DNA from: Klebsormidium nitens
Lineage: Eukaryota > Streptophyta > Klebsormidiophyceae > Klebsormidiales > Klebsormidiaceae
Length of the DNA: 64,000 nt
Assembly (NCBI GenBank): GCA_000708835.1
Contig: DF237134.1
Span: 62,001-126,000 of the forward strand
Direction of reading: 5' to 3'
Shown: positions 1 through 12,800 of the stretch, in pieces
How positions within the stretch are numbered: the first letter of the stretch is position 1
Layout of the letters: each line of letters opens with the position of its first letter
Program-made: the position numbers and the translations under genes
The notes under the pieces: model-generated
What the model was told of the DNA's origin: nothing
The model's input: the letters and a program-made list of their open reading frames with translations, nothing else
Databases searched by the model: none

Positions 1-266
1 GATTAGCCCTCGGAGGGGTGCCGCCAAACACCTATGGAAGTGTTTCCGCTTATGAAGCAACGAATCTGTTCCCACGAAGCTGTGGATTGCTGACGAAATG
101 AAGTACCTTCGTGAGGTCCATCTGAGTCAAAATCAAGGACCTGCTTACCGAACACTGAGGGGCTATAAGCATCTCCATGAGGTGCACGGGACACTGAATG
201 TCGGTCGGGTTGCATGCATGCGCCCAACTTCACTAATGGAATTCCTCGACTGCGCCCGGGGCTTAC

Positions 267-3200
267 CACCGGTTGACGAGCTGGTCCTTGGACGCGATGA
301 CGTCCTCTGCCTCGCGCGCGAAACGCTCGTACAGCGCAACGGCGTCGTCCAACTTGATCGTCAGCGACCGGACCTGAGGGGAAACGGAGCGTATCACTTC
401 AGACGCGTAAAAGAAACGAGAACATCGCCTCTTTGCTCGTCACGACCAAAGTCACAGAAGTGGTCTGGTGCTTCATAGCCTCGTTAAGGCATGGTCATCA
501 GCGAACGGACCTGAGAACGATGGATTTTACCCTCTGGGACACAAACGAAAGGAGGCAGAGCAGCGCTTGAAGTCCCCCGCAAAAGCAGAGCCATGCGCCC
601 TCTCCGCTTTTAGCAAGGGCTCAAAAGAACTGGCTCGAAAAGGTGCTCTGATCCCGATGCTGCTGGGTCGATGCTCTGCCACTACATACCATCAGTATCA
701 ATGAGGAATTCGACCTTAGCATCAATAAGGATAACCTGTTATCTGCTTGTGTTAAGGGTTTTGGGATTTGGAGGTTTTTGCTTCTTTGTTCAGTTGCGAA
801 AGGGCCGCACCTGGGTCTCCTTCTCAAGCCGAACTGCCTGTACTTCGTCCCGGGCTCTCTTCTCCACCTTGGCTTGGCCCTTGCTGAGTGCCCGGTTCGT
901 TCTCTCGAGCTCGTCCACCGTCATCTCCAGCTGCTGCAGCACGCCTAGCTTCTCGTCCAGCTCGCCCTCTACACGCTGCATCGCGGGTTGTGCGCAGGTT
1001 TGAGCACTTTAAAGCCCGTTGGAGGGAGTCTTAGACGAATGATTTACACATGAATGAGGTTTGTAACCGAATCAGCTTCGGCCTTCGAGCAGGTTTAGGA
1101 TGTGCTTGGTGCATATTGAGTCCGGATACAAAATGTGTGACAAGTGTCGAACAGAGGGGATGGACAGCGATCTCGTAGTCGGCGGCTGATTCCTCAAAAC
1201 AGGATAGAAATTGAACAAGAACTCTATTTGTGCGATCAGTTACTGTCAAACGTCTTTCTCAGTGCCGCACAGCCAGGTGTCAACTGTAGCTGAGGTCGCG
1301 CGCCGTGCGGCATCCCTCGCACGCTCTCACCTGCAGCTGCCGCCCCAGGTCGGCCGCCTGCGCGAGCAGCGCGCTGCGCTCGCGCTCCCAGTCGTTCATG
1401 CTGCGCTGCGCCGCGCTCGAGAGGCTCGCCACCTTCTCGAGCGCCTCGTCGCGGCCGGCCTCCGCCTCCTCCGCCCGCGCGGTCGCGGCCGCCAGCTGCA
1501 AATATGGTGCCGAGGGAAAATTATGAACGACATTCGAGAAAGACGACCAAATAGAAGGAGGCACGAAGTGGCCGCTATGTCCTGAATGTTGTCACAAGAA
1601 GGAACTTTTTCCTTCGTCCGAAAATCCGAGATTTTAATCCTGTCCGGACAAACGAGTTGGTCTGCGGGAACGTATGCGACCGCCGCGCCTTTGCTGCCTA
1701 TACAGCTGAGCACCTTCTTGATCAGCACTGAAGAAAGAATACGTCAGCAAGTCGTTTTCGCTCTCGCACATGCAGCTGCGAATTGAATGTAACCGCATGC
1801 TTTGCAGCTGATTCGTACTCCCACAGTCACTCTCAATCTTAAACTCTTCCAATATTCTTGCAACAAACTGCCGTCGGCTGACGTCGTCACCCCTCACCTG
1901 CGCCGCGTGCTTGCTGACGTCCTCGACGCGCCCCGGCACGAGGTGCACCGCGCGCGCCTTGAGCTGCTCCATCTCCGCGGCCGCGCTGCGCTTGTCGCGC
2001 AGCGCCCTGTCCAGCGTCGCGTGCAGGTCCGCGCACTCGGCCGCGGCCGCGCGCGCCTCCGACTGCGCCGCTGACAGGGCCTGGGCGGCGCGCGCGGCAT
2101 GGCTGCAAGGTCACGAGGCAAAAGGTTTTACCTCGATAGTTATCGAGGCTTGAATGTGGGGCAGACTCGAACGACAGAAAGTCGTTGGGCTCTTATCCTA
2201 GGAAACTGGATAAAAATCTTGCTTGACAACAAACCATTGCCATAGAACGAGAACCTTAACTTCCAAAAACCTGAAGTGTGGTTGAGGAATCTTTCTTGAA
2301 GAGACCCACCGGTTGACTGGCACGCGTCAACTGCCCGGGGTCTTTCCTCGTAAGTTCGCAGAAGGGGATTGTGGGGCCCCTAAAGAAAGGTGCCCAGTCT
2401 AGTTCCGATGCTCGGCCCGCCAGAAATCGCCCAGCATTTTGGCTACAGTCACGAGATTCGCGGTCAGCGTGTGAGCGGAAACTTATGTAGCCATTTTCCC
2501 CACGAGGACTTGAAGGACTTGAATAATGAAACGCATAAGCTAACTCCGGCCTCGCGCGCCGCTCACCTGGCCAGGTCCGCCTCCCGTTTGTTCGAGAGCT
2601 CGGTTCGCTGCGCTTCTAACCGCTGGGTTAGACTAATCACCGCCTCCTCCGCTCGGGCCAGCTTGGCCTCCCCTCGCGTCCGCTCGCTGCGCGCCTCCTC
2701 GGCCTGGCCACACCGGAGCGCTCGTGGGTCAGCGAGAGCATTGAACAGAATGCTGGCAAGATCAAGAAGTTTTTCAAAGGTCGTTTATGCGGGGTTTCGT
2801 TGAGCTTCGGGCACAACTACAGACCACAGCCCGTGCGGTTATATCTAGATTGTTCTGGTAGGGCACCGTTCTGGGTCCTATGTTTCAATCTGTGCGGCTC
2901 AGAAGGCACAGCCATTATGAGTGATCGGGTCCGGAATTTCATTTGCGCACTATGCTTGAACTTTACTGTAGCCCATATAGTAGCTCAAGCTTCATATGTT
3001 GCATGCCATACCCTCACAACAACAGCTCCATCAGCAGTATCCCTTGATACATCTATGTTTTCGTCGACAACGAGATCTCATCCGCATGCACAAACTTGTG
3101 ACTTTTCAAACGGCACCGATGTCCAGCACCGCGAGTTCTTGCACCCCTCACCTCGTCCCTTGCCTTCTTCACGTTCTGGAACGCCGTCTCGTCCTTCAGC

Positions 3201-6200
3201 TTATACTCCTTCAGTCGCACCTCCAGCGCTGCGGCCGCGCGCCGCGCCTCGTCCGCCTCGCGCCGCGTCGCCGCGAGCTCGCGCTCGCTGCTCGCGCACC
3301 TCTCTCGCCACGCGTCGACGTCGCGGCTGGCGGCCGCGAGCGCATCGGCGGCGATGCGCGCGCGCTCCTGGGCGGTCGTGGTTTGCGCTTCGAGAGCGGA
3401 GACGTCAGCGTGGAAGCGGGCTTGCGCAACTTCGAGCCGTCTGAGATCAAGAAAGCAAAAAATGTTCTATTATAACCTATGCTTGTTACAACGAGGTTCC
3501 TTAGTTGTAGGCTGGGGTACGAAGAAGAGTTGCTAAGTGAAAGGCTTCCTTTGTCGCAAGCTGTTGTACACACAGATGTTAGTGTTCCGCGAGTCCGCTC
3601 TGACGACCGACACTTACCAACGGGAGCACAGCAGGCCAACTCTAACACAGTACAATCGGCTTTTTAAAAGCAGAACTTGAGTTGAAACCAGCCGTTCTTT
3701 GTTTCAGAGGACAGAACTGCGTGGCGAATTGGTTTCTTCCTTGGGTGGCAGAGGATTCGTCCTTGCTTTCAGGGCTTAGCTCAGCATTGTTGCTTATTTC
3801 AACTTTGTTCAGACAAGCCCGTAGTGTTTCAGCCGTAACATGGATTTCGGCTTCCGCAATTTGCCACGTCCTGCACCGCCTCAAGCAACAGCCATTGTAT
3901 CGCTTCCTCGTTTTTGACAGCCTCGACATGTCAAGAACCTAACGAGTTTTCTTGGAAAGCCACTATGAAAGGAAATAAGAAGAAAGCTTGACCAAAATCA
4001 CTCATTCCTGAAACCACCCCCACCTATCTGCCCGTTAATTTATTTCCAATTATGCCCCTCCCAACGAAAAACAGTATTTCTCCTTGAAATTCCAAATCCC
4101 AACACCAAACAATCCCAAAGACCCGGAACCTGGTAACCAGAACTCTCGACGTAAATCTCGCTTTCATGAAGGTAAGCGCCAAGAAGGGTAACAACAACAC
4201 TCAAAACTTAAACCCAAAATCAACACGCTCGGCAACCGTACCCACCCTAACCCGCTAGCCAACCCCACCCGTCCCATTGCCCTTCAAGGCGCTTACCCTT
4301 CACGATATCGACCGGAATCTGGTGAGCCCGACAGTCGAGATTCTTCTACAGCACAAACTGGGAGCTTAAAGTGGGCGTAGGGCTCGCAAGCTCATCTGCA
4401 TCATGGACGGTGTTTGCAGCTGGGTTGAATTTATCGGACGGTTCACAGATAGCCTCTTCAACTCGCCCTCAGGACTCAGTCTCACTAGCGTGGTTACGAT
4501 ATACGACGCCCACTTTAAGCAGATTCCCACCTTCGGCAGTCTGCCGCGGTCTCCTCGGCGGCGCCTTTCTCGGCCTTGAGCCGCGCCACCTGTTCGATCA
4601 CCGCGTCGTACCCTTCCGCCAGCTGGCGCAGCTCCTCCTGCCGGCTGCCGCGCTCTTTTGCGCCCCGCTCTAGTTCCTCTGCGGCGCTCTGTGAGCGCTC
4701 GAGCAACTGCGCGACCTCGCGCTGCAGCCGGTTGTCTGGAGGAGAGAAAGAGCGTTAAGAATAGGTTAGGCAATGGCGTGACAAAGGCGCTGTTGAAACT
4801 GGCTTAGGGAAAAGCTGGTTCAGGTTGGGTTGCGGAAGGGCACCTTATCAGGCTCGGGTAAGGTGGCAGTTGGAGCGGTTGAATAGTCCACGAATGCTAG
4901 GAGGTAAAATCGGCTACAAAAATCCCGTTTCTGTCACGAACTGCAAAAAGCGCTCCGGAGCGGCTTTCTGAACAACCTGGTAGGCTTCGAAAACGTAAGC
5001 AAAGCCGCAGAATATGAGAGACGGGCTCGAGAGTGTGAGGAAAAATGCATCAAGTGGGACTCCATGGGGCGTTCTGCGAAGAGATTTTGGCAGCCCACGA
5101 TGTACGTTGGCAAACATTCAATAGGTCCGAAAAAAACCTTTCACCCAGTTCTAGGCGACGCGAACAACGGCAAACCTTGAATCAGTTCAAACCCAAGCTT
5201 TGACCATTCTAGGCCACACGATAAGACTGCGCAGAAATCGTCACTGAGGGCGCAGGTCCCGGTAGCTTACTCTCCGCAGTGGTGGTCGTGAGCTGCCCCT
5301 GAGCGCGAGAAAGTTCCGCCTCTAGTTCCCGCTGCTGATCCACCAGCAGGTCGTTCTCGCGCGACAGCAGCTCCAGTCGGGCCATTGCGTCGGAGTCGCT
5401 GCTCGGAAAGGTAGGCACGGGTTAGGCTAAGGAAGAACTAGGTCGGGGGGGAAGTTTTTCGAGAGCGGGCGTCTGAAGTCACCGTCGAAGTGAAGCATGC
5501 AACGGCTAGTTCAGAAGGAACAAGCTTCCTTTGGATATCTGGCCAGAAAAGTTTTGGTCATTGGCCTGAGCATAGAACAGTCTCTGGCGGACAAGAAAGA
5601 GTCTATCATTCTCCAGTAACAAAACGTTGGACCCATGCAATAGGCTGTTTGTCTGCTTGAAACAACTCGTGGTCCCCACGTAAGCGAACGACGGGATGCT
5701 TCCAGAGGCATACAATCAGCATCTAGTCCCTGCCTTACTCATCAATGACACAATTGATGAATTTAGTTTTTTCTTTTCTTCGTTCTTTTCTTTTCCCTCT
5801 TGTAAAGCCGCTGGGGCTGGTCCGTCAGCCCAGAGTCTTCGAGCTGGACTTTGAGGTTTCGTGGTGAAACTGAAAAAGCTGAAACCTGAAATGCATCAAC
5901 TGCCGCAGGGTAATCACGCTGAACCGATCAAGTTCCGCACAAGGATCTCAAGAGCTTCCGAGAGGCGGAGAGTTTTGCTCGACGTGGCCCATATTGCTTC
6001 CGTGCTGCAAACAATGGCAAGAATAACCTTCTGGAAGCATGCCCGAACAAGTTTCCAAAAGCCTCTTAACAAAGCCCCGGTCTTAAAATGCTTCTGGATA
6101 CACATTACAACCACACCACGTCCTCTGAGCTCGATCTTCAAAAGCTCAACCAATCATTACCTGCCAGGTGGCGCTCCCTCGGCCTCCCTGCTCTGGATGA

Positions 6201-8147
6201 CGTGCATACAGCGCTGCACTTCGGACAGCAGGTGCTCGTTTTCGGACACAAGCGCGTCCACCTGTACGGACAGCTCCTCGGCCCGGGCCTGCGGACAAGC
6301 AATGACACTTTCATATTACAGCTGTTTTCAATCAACCTGGCGATCTAGATAGAGAGGGAAGCTTAGAAAGTTAGAAAAGTTAGTTGTTGCTATAATGTCG
6401 CAGACGGGACTACTAGTCTATCCATCTACCTTTTGAACTTTCCCTCTCCTATCTGCATTGGCAGGTTGCGTCAAAGCGCTGTTGTAACCAAAAGGAATAG
6501 CCCTTGGGACGGGTAGGGTTGCTTTGGGGGTTTTTGGTGGTACGCTTGTGGAGCAGGTAACCCTTACAGGTTAGGATTCTAGTGTTTGGTTTTTGAGCTT
6601 ACTAGTCCTAAGGCTTACAATCCTAAAGTGTCGCGACATCCCCCAGACATGCTATGACAACAGACAAGACTTTGGTAGCCGGACAGTGGTGCAGGCGAAT
6701 GGCTAGTCACGTCGTCCACAAAGGATTTAGCTATCAAGAGATTTGAAGTGAAGATGTTGTATCTCGACATCAAGTGCCCCTTATACTCCTCCTACTCCCT
6801 CGGTCGTTGCTGAGGCTGCAGACCATGAACATTGCTTACCACGAAAGCAGGAGTGTTTGACAGAGGGGGAAAACGTGGTTGGACACAAACGATAAGGGAG
6901 CAAAGTTTGGGTCTCCTGATGTCCATCATAAAAAGTGGTTGGAAGTGTTAAACATGGTCAATGGACACAAAGCGCCTCATCTTGTTTGGTGCAAATAAGT
7001 CCCAAGACAGGACTCACTCAACAATCCACTCTCTGTCCTGCCTCCAGACTTTCAACAATTGCAGCTCACAGTGCCTTTCCTTTCCCAGCCACCGGGAAAG
7101 AAACTACACATTGCCCCGTACAGTTTCCTTCCGCAAGGTTTGCTGTCAAAAGCAGCCCCTAGCAACTCACCGTCCGCTCCTCAATCACCTCTTCCTGGTC
7201 CCTCAACCGCCGATCATATGCCACCATCAAGGGAGTGACTGCATCACTGTCGGCCAGCGACTGTGGCTGTGGACGGGGCCACCCTCCCGGGGGGCTGGCC
7301 AGAGGGCTGCGCCCCAGCCCCAGGGATCCCCCTGGAGAGGCGGCCTGGTATTGCGCCAGCTCTGCATTTAACCGTTGTACTGCAGAAGATTGGGCATCGA
7401 GTGCGTTATAAATCTGGTAGGTTGTGATGGGTATTGCGACCAAAGGCTTTCTGATGCCTTAAATGCGGACAAGTCAGAGGGCCGACAGGTGGCTGCCAGC
7501 ATATGGCACGTCATTATCCACACTGCTCCTGTCAGCTGTCCAAAGAGCAGGGACTTTTTGTTGGCTTCATTGATCGCCCCTACTGCACATCGTCCTGCTG
7601 TATTGGAGTGTTCGAATCAGGCTGGGTCGACCTGCACTATGCTTTGATGCACACCTCATCCATCCAGGTCAGAATCTGGGTGCAATAAGCTCTTCATCTC
7701 ACCACCTCGCAGGCATGCCACCGCAGGCATGCCACCTCATCGTTTGGCAGCTGATTGTGATGATGACAGCAGCATTGGTCACAATGTCTTCAGCAAAGCC
7801 TGTTTGAGTCAGCAATTCACAATGCGGCATCTCTTTGCGTTCCTGCATGAAGGTAGCTCTAACCTCAGTACATCAAACCCGCCAAACTCACCAACTCTCC
7901 CTCTCAGCGTGAATCACGACCTGACTCCGGTTCAGCACTTACCTTGATCCTCCAGGAACCGCATCTGCTGCAACAGCGCATCAATTTGCTCGCCCTGCGC
8001 TTCTTGCGTCTCTGAAAGGACTGAGCTCAGCAGCTGTCGCTCTGACTGCCGGCGGCTGGGGGGCACCCCAATGTCGCTTTCCACCAGGACCACCGAGCGC
8101 GGGGGGGAGGGCTTGTGGGCTGGGGCGTCCTCTGAGGAGCCCGCCAT
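267..8147 (-). CDS. Long coiled-coil protein, 5' part, 11 exons (3' end outside window)
   Basis: I read eleven exons on the minus strand: 8147-7943 (ATG, begins MAGSSEDAPAHKP), 7379-7171, 6288-6161, 5398-5271, 4735-4531, 3440-3152, 2703-2567, 2102-1898, 1495-1331, 975-811 and 373-267. All junctions are GT-AG and the frame is kept throughout (1943 nt, about 647 codons). The last exon ends at a donor, so the gene continues past position 1. After a Pro/Ser-rich N-terminus of about 50 residues, almost everything is charged heptad coiled coil rich in Glu, Arg, Ala and Leu, with a short Gly/Pro-rich break near residues 85-105. No signal peptide, membrane segment or enzyme motif is visible. Golgin-like, centrosomal or ciliary scaffold roles are all possible, but I do not recognise the family. 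The exons are markedly more GC-rich than the introns. Confidence 0.8.
7709..7736. repeat. 14-bp perfect tandem duplication
   Basis: GCAGGCATGCCACC occurs twice head to tail, at 7709-7722 and 7723-7736. It lies in the first intron of the coiled-coil gene, and each copy contains a GGCATGCC palindrome. Confidence 0.9.
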
Positions 8148-9893
8148 CTTGCCAGCAGAAAGGGTCAACTGTGGCCTGACTCGGTGCTCTTTGAACCAGC
8201 TGAACGTGCACAGCTTAAAGTTCAAGCGTTGGAAATCGGACTTTGGTCTATGCGGAGAACTACCGTTAAAGAGGTCTTGGTAGCGTACCTGGTAGCCCTA
8301 TAAGATGGTACCTATAGGTAACTCTGAGCTGATCAATCCGCAAATGAGGTGGCCTTCAGCTAAGCGAGCTCGTTACTGTGCATCGAGACCGTCCAAATCG
8401 TTTCATCTTTTGATCGGACGGCATAACGCTCCCATTTTACGCTCGCGCGCAAAGCATAAATTTCCGGCCGGTGGCAACTACAAGGTCTGCCGCGCGAGGA
8501 ATCATCATCCTTGGACCATCATCGCAGCTGGTCAAAAGCTTGTTCAACTCACTGCGCGTATCGAAGCTAATTCACCTATACAGCTTAGTGTGACTCCACG
8601 CGATTGATCAGATGGAAGCAGCTTGTGCTCATCCATGGCGAGTTATAAGCCCGCTCCTTTGAGTCGAGCTATTCAGCTATTGGTTGCACCTTCAAGACAT
8701 ATAGCTGCGCACGCATGCATGGTTTCCGCATGCAACGTTGATGCCAACAAAGTCTAGCTTCGAAATAGCCTATGCACCTTATGTTGCATCAACTTTTTGG
8801 CCCGTGATAATCTTGAGCAGTTGCAATGAAACGTGCATAATTGCATGTGCACGACAAGTCTTGTGTGGCATATCATCTGTGGAAGCCTAGCGAGGAACTT
8901 GGAAGCATCAAATGCACCCTCACCATCACTGAGTCACGTTTCACCGTCAGAAGCAATATTAACTCAAGAGCGAGACTGTCGTTCTGGTGGTTTGTTTGGA
9001 AGCAGCTCTTGTAGGGAAGTGTAATTTTCATTCACAACTGCTAAGCTGTTGTGTCAAGTTATAGTAACTCCTTTCCGGCTTGTGTTCATGTTTCTCACCA
9101 CGTTTGTTCCAGGATATGCAAGATTGACTAGCCTCAACATGATCATTATCTACAGGATGCACCTTTCCGTCTTTCTATACAGGTTGGGCGTCTCATGAAG
9201 CCACCGTCGGCTCGTAGCTCTTTCAAAAGTTCGTAACCTCGTAAAGTTACTCAAGCACCAGTAACGTAGGGCTAAAAGGCAGCCGTGTCGTACGACTTAA
9301 TGCCACTGTCCATCCTCGTGAAGACGGGTCCATTGGCCCCGGAAGAGGGTGGCGTTTTTGACACTCTGGGGCTCTCGAACAGGGAAGCGTAGTAGGTGGA
9401 CGTTGGCGGTACTGCAGCACAGGGGCGTTAACGTCAGTAGTTTGTTCTCGGCAGCCAAATATTGAGGTTAACTGTTAACATCTTTCTAAGCAGGGTTTGG
9501 CAAAGCTGCGGCCAGTCGGGTGCCCCCAGATCGTGCTTCGGACGAAATGACGGTTGAGTGCGCTTGCAAAGCTGACGGGAGTGAGGAATGAGCATGCATG
9601 TTGGACTGGCCTAAGCTACAGTATCCTTCTCGACTCAAACGTGAACATACAGTATCCTTGCAGAACAAGAAAACTCACCTTACATTTACCTTGATCAAGA
9701 GCATGACAGCATATGGCAAAATCGCAGGAGCTTCCATATGTACAACACAACTGACGAGTAGCTTCCTAGCACCTCGAACGGCAGCATTTGGCAAAGAACT
9801 CTCATCCCTGTAGTGAGCAACTTCTTCTCTCAAGCAACGCAGCCACCAGGAGCGCATAACTTCGATTGAAAGGTACCACATTCGACGAGCGTG
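8148..9893. other. Intergenic region upstream of coiled-coil gene, downstream of PGK
   Basis: I see no gene in this 1.75-kb stretch. It lies between the start of the coiled-coil gene and the 3' side of PGK, both on the minus strand, so it should hold the coiled-coil promoter. It may also hold a short terminal PGK exon that I could not identify. Several GCATGC motifs lie near 8710-8740, but no clear TATA box was found. Confidence 0.5.
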
Positions 9894-12800
9894 CTAGTGT
9901 TTCGAGCAACAAACCAACGGCACAAGCGCGGATAGCGTACCCTTGAGATTCGGCAGGTTATGGCCGTTCGCCTCTCCGCTGCGGAGCGACGCGCGCGTGG
10001 GGGTACCGAACGCGACCGCGTTATCCATCAGGGCCTTCACCGGCTCCAGCCCGTACGGGTCGTTCTTCTCAATCACGGTCAAAACCGTGCCGCCGCCTGT
10101 GAACAAGTAGTACCTGGCAGAGGTATCGGATGGCATGTGAAAACGCAATCAGCCAACCGGAGCTGAAACGCCGTTGCAGGGGCTGCTGTGCTAAGGAAGC
10201 AAAGCGTCGAAGTTAAGTGTTCGACTCTTTTTTTCAGATACCCGGTTTGAGGTTTGTGCGAATGCTTCGAGTCTGTACCGAAGCACGGAAACCAACACAC
10301 AATAGTCGAAGAGCGGTTGTTCGAAGCAATGACGGGAAAGGGAAAGGGTACGGTGAACGAAACTACGGAGTGCGCATGGTCGTATAAGTTCAGAGACTTC
10401 ACCAGGTTCGCGTAAGCATCTGAGAATCTCCATGCAAGCGCCTTTCAAGATCAGGCAGGACGCTGGCAAACTTCGTATGATACCTGGCATTCCTCCTGTC
10501 TCTCGGCGCCGGTCAACCCAAAACCGCACATGCCGCAGAAACACTGCTCCGCAAAAAGCTCGGCTAGGCTGCAAATGTTGCCGCCAAGCGACAGAGGAAC
10601 AAATCGCTCTGGGCGAACAGGTGTGACGTCAGCATCGCAATTCTAAGCTGCGGCGGTGCTCACTTTGAATTGTCGATCGCGGCATGGTACAGACCGGGGT
10701 TGAGCGACTTCAGCTCTTGCAAAGTGTCACCACCGCCTGCAGGAAGAGAGACCACGTTTTCATTTGTCCTTTTTCTTACGTAAAGCAACTCGGCCTTTTT
10801 GTCTTGCGTTGAGACCTTTGAGTCCAGGCCTCTCCGATCCGAGGAAGGTACGGACCGCATCCGGAGCAACAGCGCTATTCGAACACACGAACTGTGACCA
10901 AACGACCCACTTCTCAAGATCCAAAAGAGGACTCCTTATAGGGGCCTTCCAACTTTCTAGGACGAAACATAAGCCTCGACAGGACCTGCAAACTTTGTGT
11001 GGGACAAGAGGGAAAACGAACAAGGCAGTGCAAACAACACTGGGCACGTGTCAGATCTCCGACCTGCTCAAAAGCCGCGACGTCCAAATTCAGAATGCCG
11101 CACGCATCTGAGCCTCACCGTAGTACTTTTGCGCGCCCGTGTTGCTGTCGATGACTTCGTCCATCTTCTTGGTGCCCTCGAAGAAGAAGGGCGTGAATCC
11201 CATGACCGCGTTCACGAAGATGGTCTTGGCCTCCGACAGCGCGCGCGCCACCTCCGGCACCTCGAACGACTTGGGGTCCGTGTCCAGGATGTAGCCTGCG
11301 GGGTGTGTCTATAAATTTCCGGTCAAGAACTTCCGTATTCGTTACGACTAGCTTCTTCTTCAGGGTCGTCCTTGAATCGACTTTCGAGTCCCTCTCCAGA
11401 GAGTCATAAAACATGTGTGAAGTACTAGTAGTGACACTTGTTTGCGGAACACCCTTCAATAAGTGCGGCCAGCATTTGGATACCTTCTACGACAAACAAA
11501 TTCGATGCTCAATTGGAGTAGGCTTCTTTAGGGCCTACCTCTTTCGAAGAGGTTCCCTTGAAAAAGAATCAGCTCGCCATCAAGATAGTCGGCGGCTTAC
11601 CGTACGAGTGGCCGGGCTTGAAGTCGGCGGTGCTGATGGTGCGGTACTGGCCCTCCTTGCGGCCGTCCAGCGTGTCCGACTCGACCAGGTACGGCAGCTC
11701 CACCAGCTTCTTGGCCTGCCAATCAACAGCCGCCACGTCAGACCCTGAAACCGCGCTAATGATTTGAGGACGCGAGCTCCTTCAGAAGCCTCTGCGCGCA
11801 CTGATGCAGGGTCCTCTTGCCTCAGAGAGACTGTGAGATTCTGGAACCTTCGTTCATTACTTTTGTAGGCTGGTCGGAGCAGCACGAGGAACGAGGAAGC
11901 AGAATCGCAGCCCGTGAAGCGAGAGAACGAGCTCATATTTTTGAAAGAAGTGGACCTCGGGTTGTCACCTCAGACAGGTCCCACCCTACCCCGCGAAGTG
12001 CAAAAAGAGCGACGAACTTAGGAGGTACAAAGGAATGACAAAGATCCCAACAGAAAGCCACGAGTGCTCAACCGATTGAGCAGAGCAATCAAAGTCAACG
12101 AGAACGACAAAAATCCTCAATCTCAGCCCGGCACAGCAACGCGGAAGAGCGCGCGCGCACCTGCTCGTGCCATTTGACGAGGCCCTTGGCCAGGTGCACG
12201 TCGGACCATCACAACACCTCTGGTATCTGATTGATAGACAGAGCAATCAAAATCGACAACGCCGAAAACAACTCTTGATCTCAGCCTGGCAAACGCGCGC
12301 GCACCTGCTCGTCCTGCTTGACGAGGCCCTTGGCGAGCTCGACGTCCGAGTCGTCGACGCCCTTGATCTTGACGCCGTACTTGGCGCACAGGTACGCGTT
12401 GTACACCACGCCGCCCAGCAGCAGGTGGTCCACCGTCTCGTAGATCTTGGACAGCGGGCCGATCTTGGTGTCGTACTTGGACCCAGCCACAACTGCGCGC
12501 GTGCAGAAAAAGGTCAGTCAAGGGGGTGGAAACGCTACCTAATAGCGGGCCGATCTTGGTGTCGTACTTGGACCCCACCACAATTGCGCGCGCGCACAGA
12601 AAAGGGTCAGTCAAGGGGGTGGAAGAAACTTCCTGCGGATCCTCAGCGGGCTGGCGTTGTACTCAACCATTGCGCGCGCTGTGGACCGGGGGAATCAGTC
12701 GAGGGGTAAAAAACAGCTGCCTACAGGATACTAGCTTCTTTCGCCAGCGGGCTGGTTTTATATTTGGTACTGCTTGCATAGTGTCAGGCGCCACCAGCAG

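Noticed and set aside
4230-4270. Interstitial telomere-like CCCTAACCC sequence
   Set aside because: Only two imperfect units; too short to support a telomeric origin.
9486-9881. Candidate terminal PGK exon
   Set aside because: Minus-strand frames at 9486-9668 and 9675-9881 show no PGK C-terminal similarity and no clear in-phase acceptor, so I left the PGK 3' end open.
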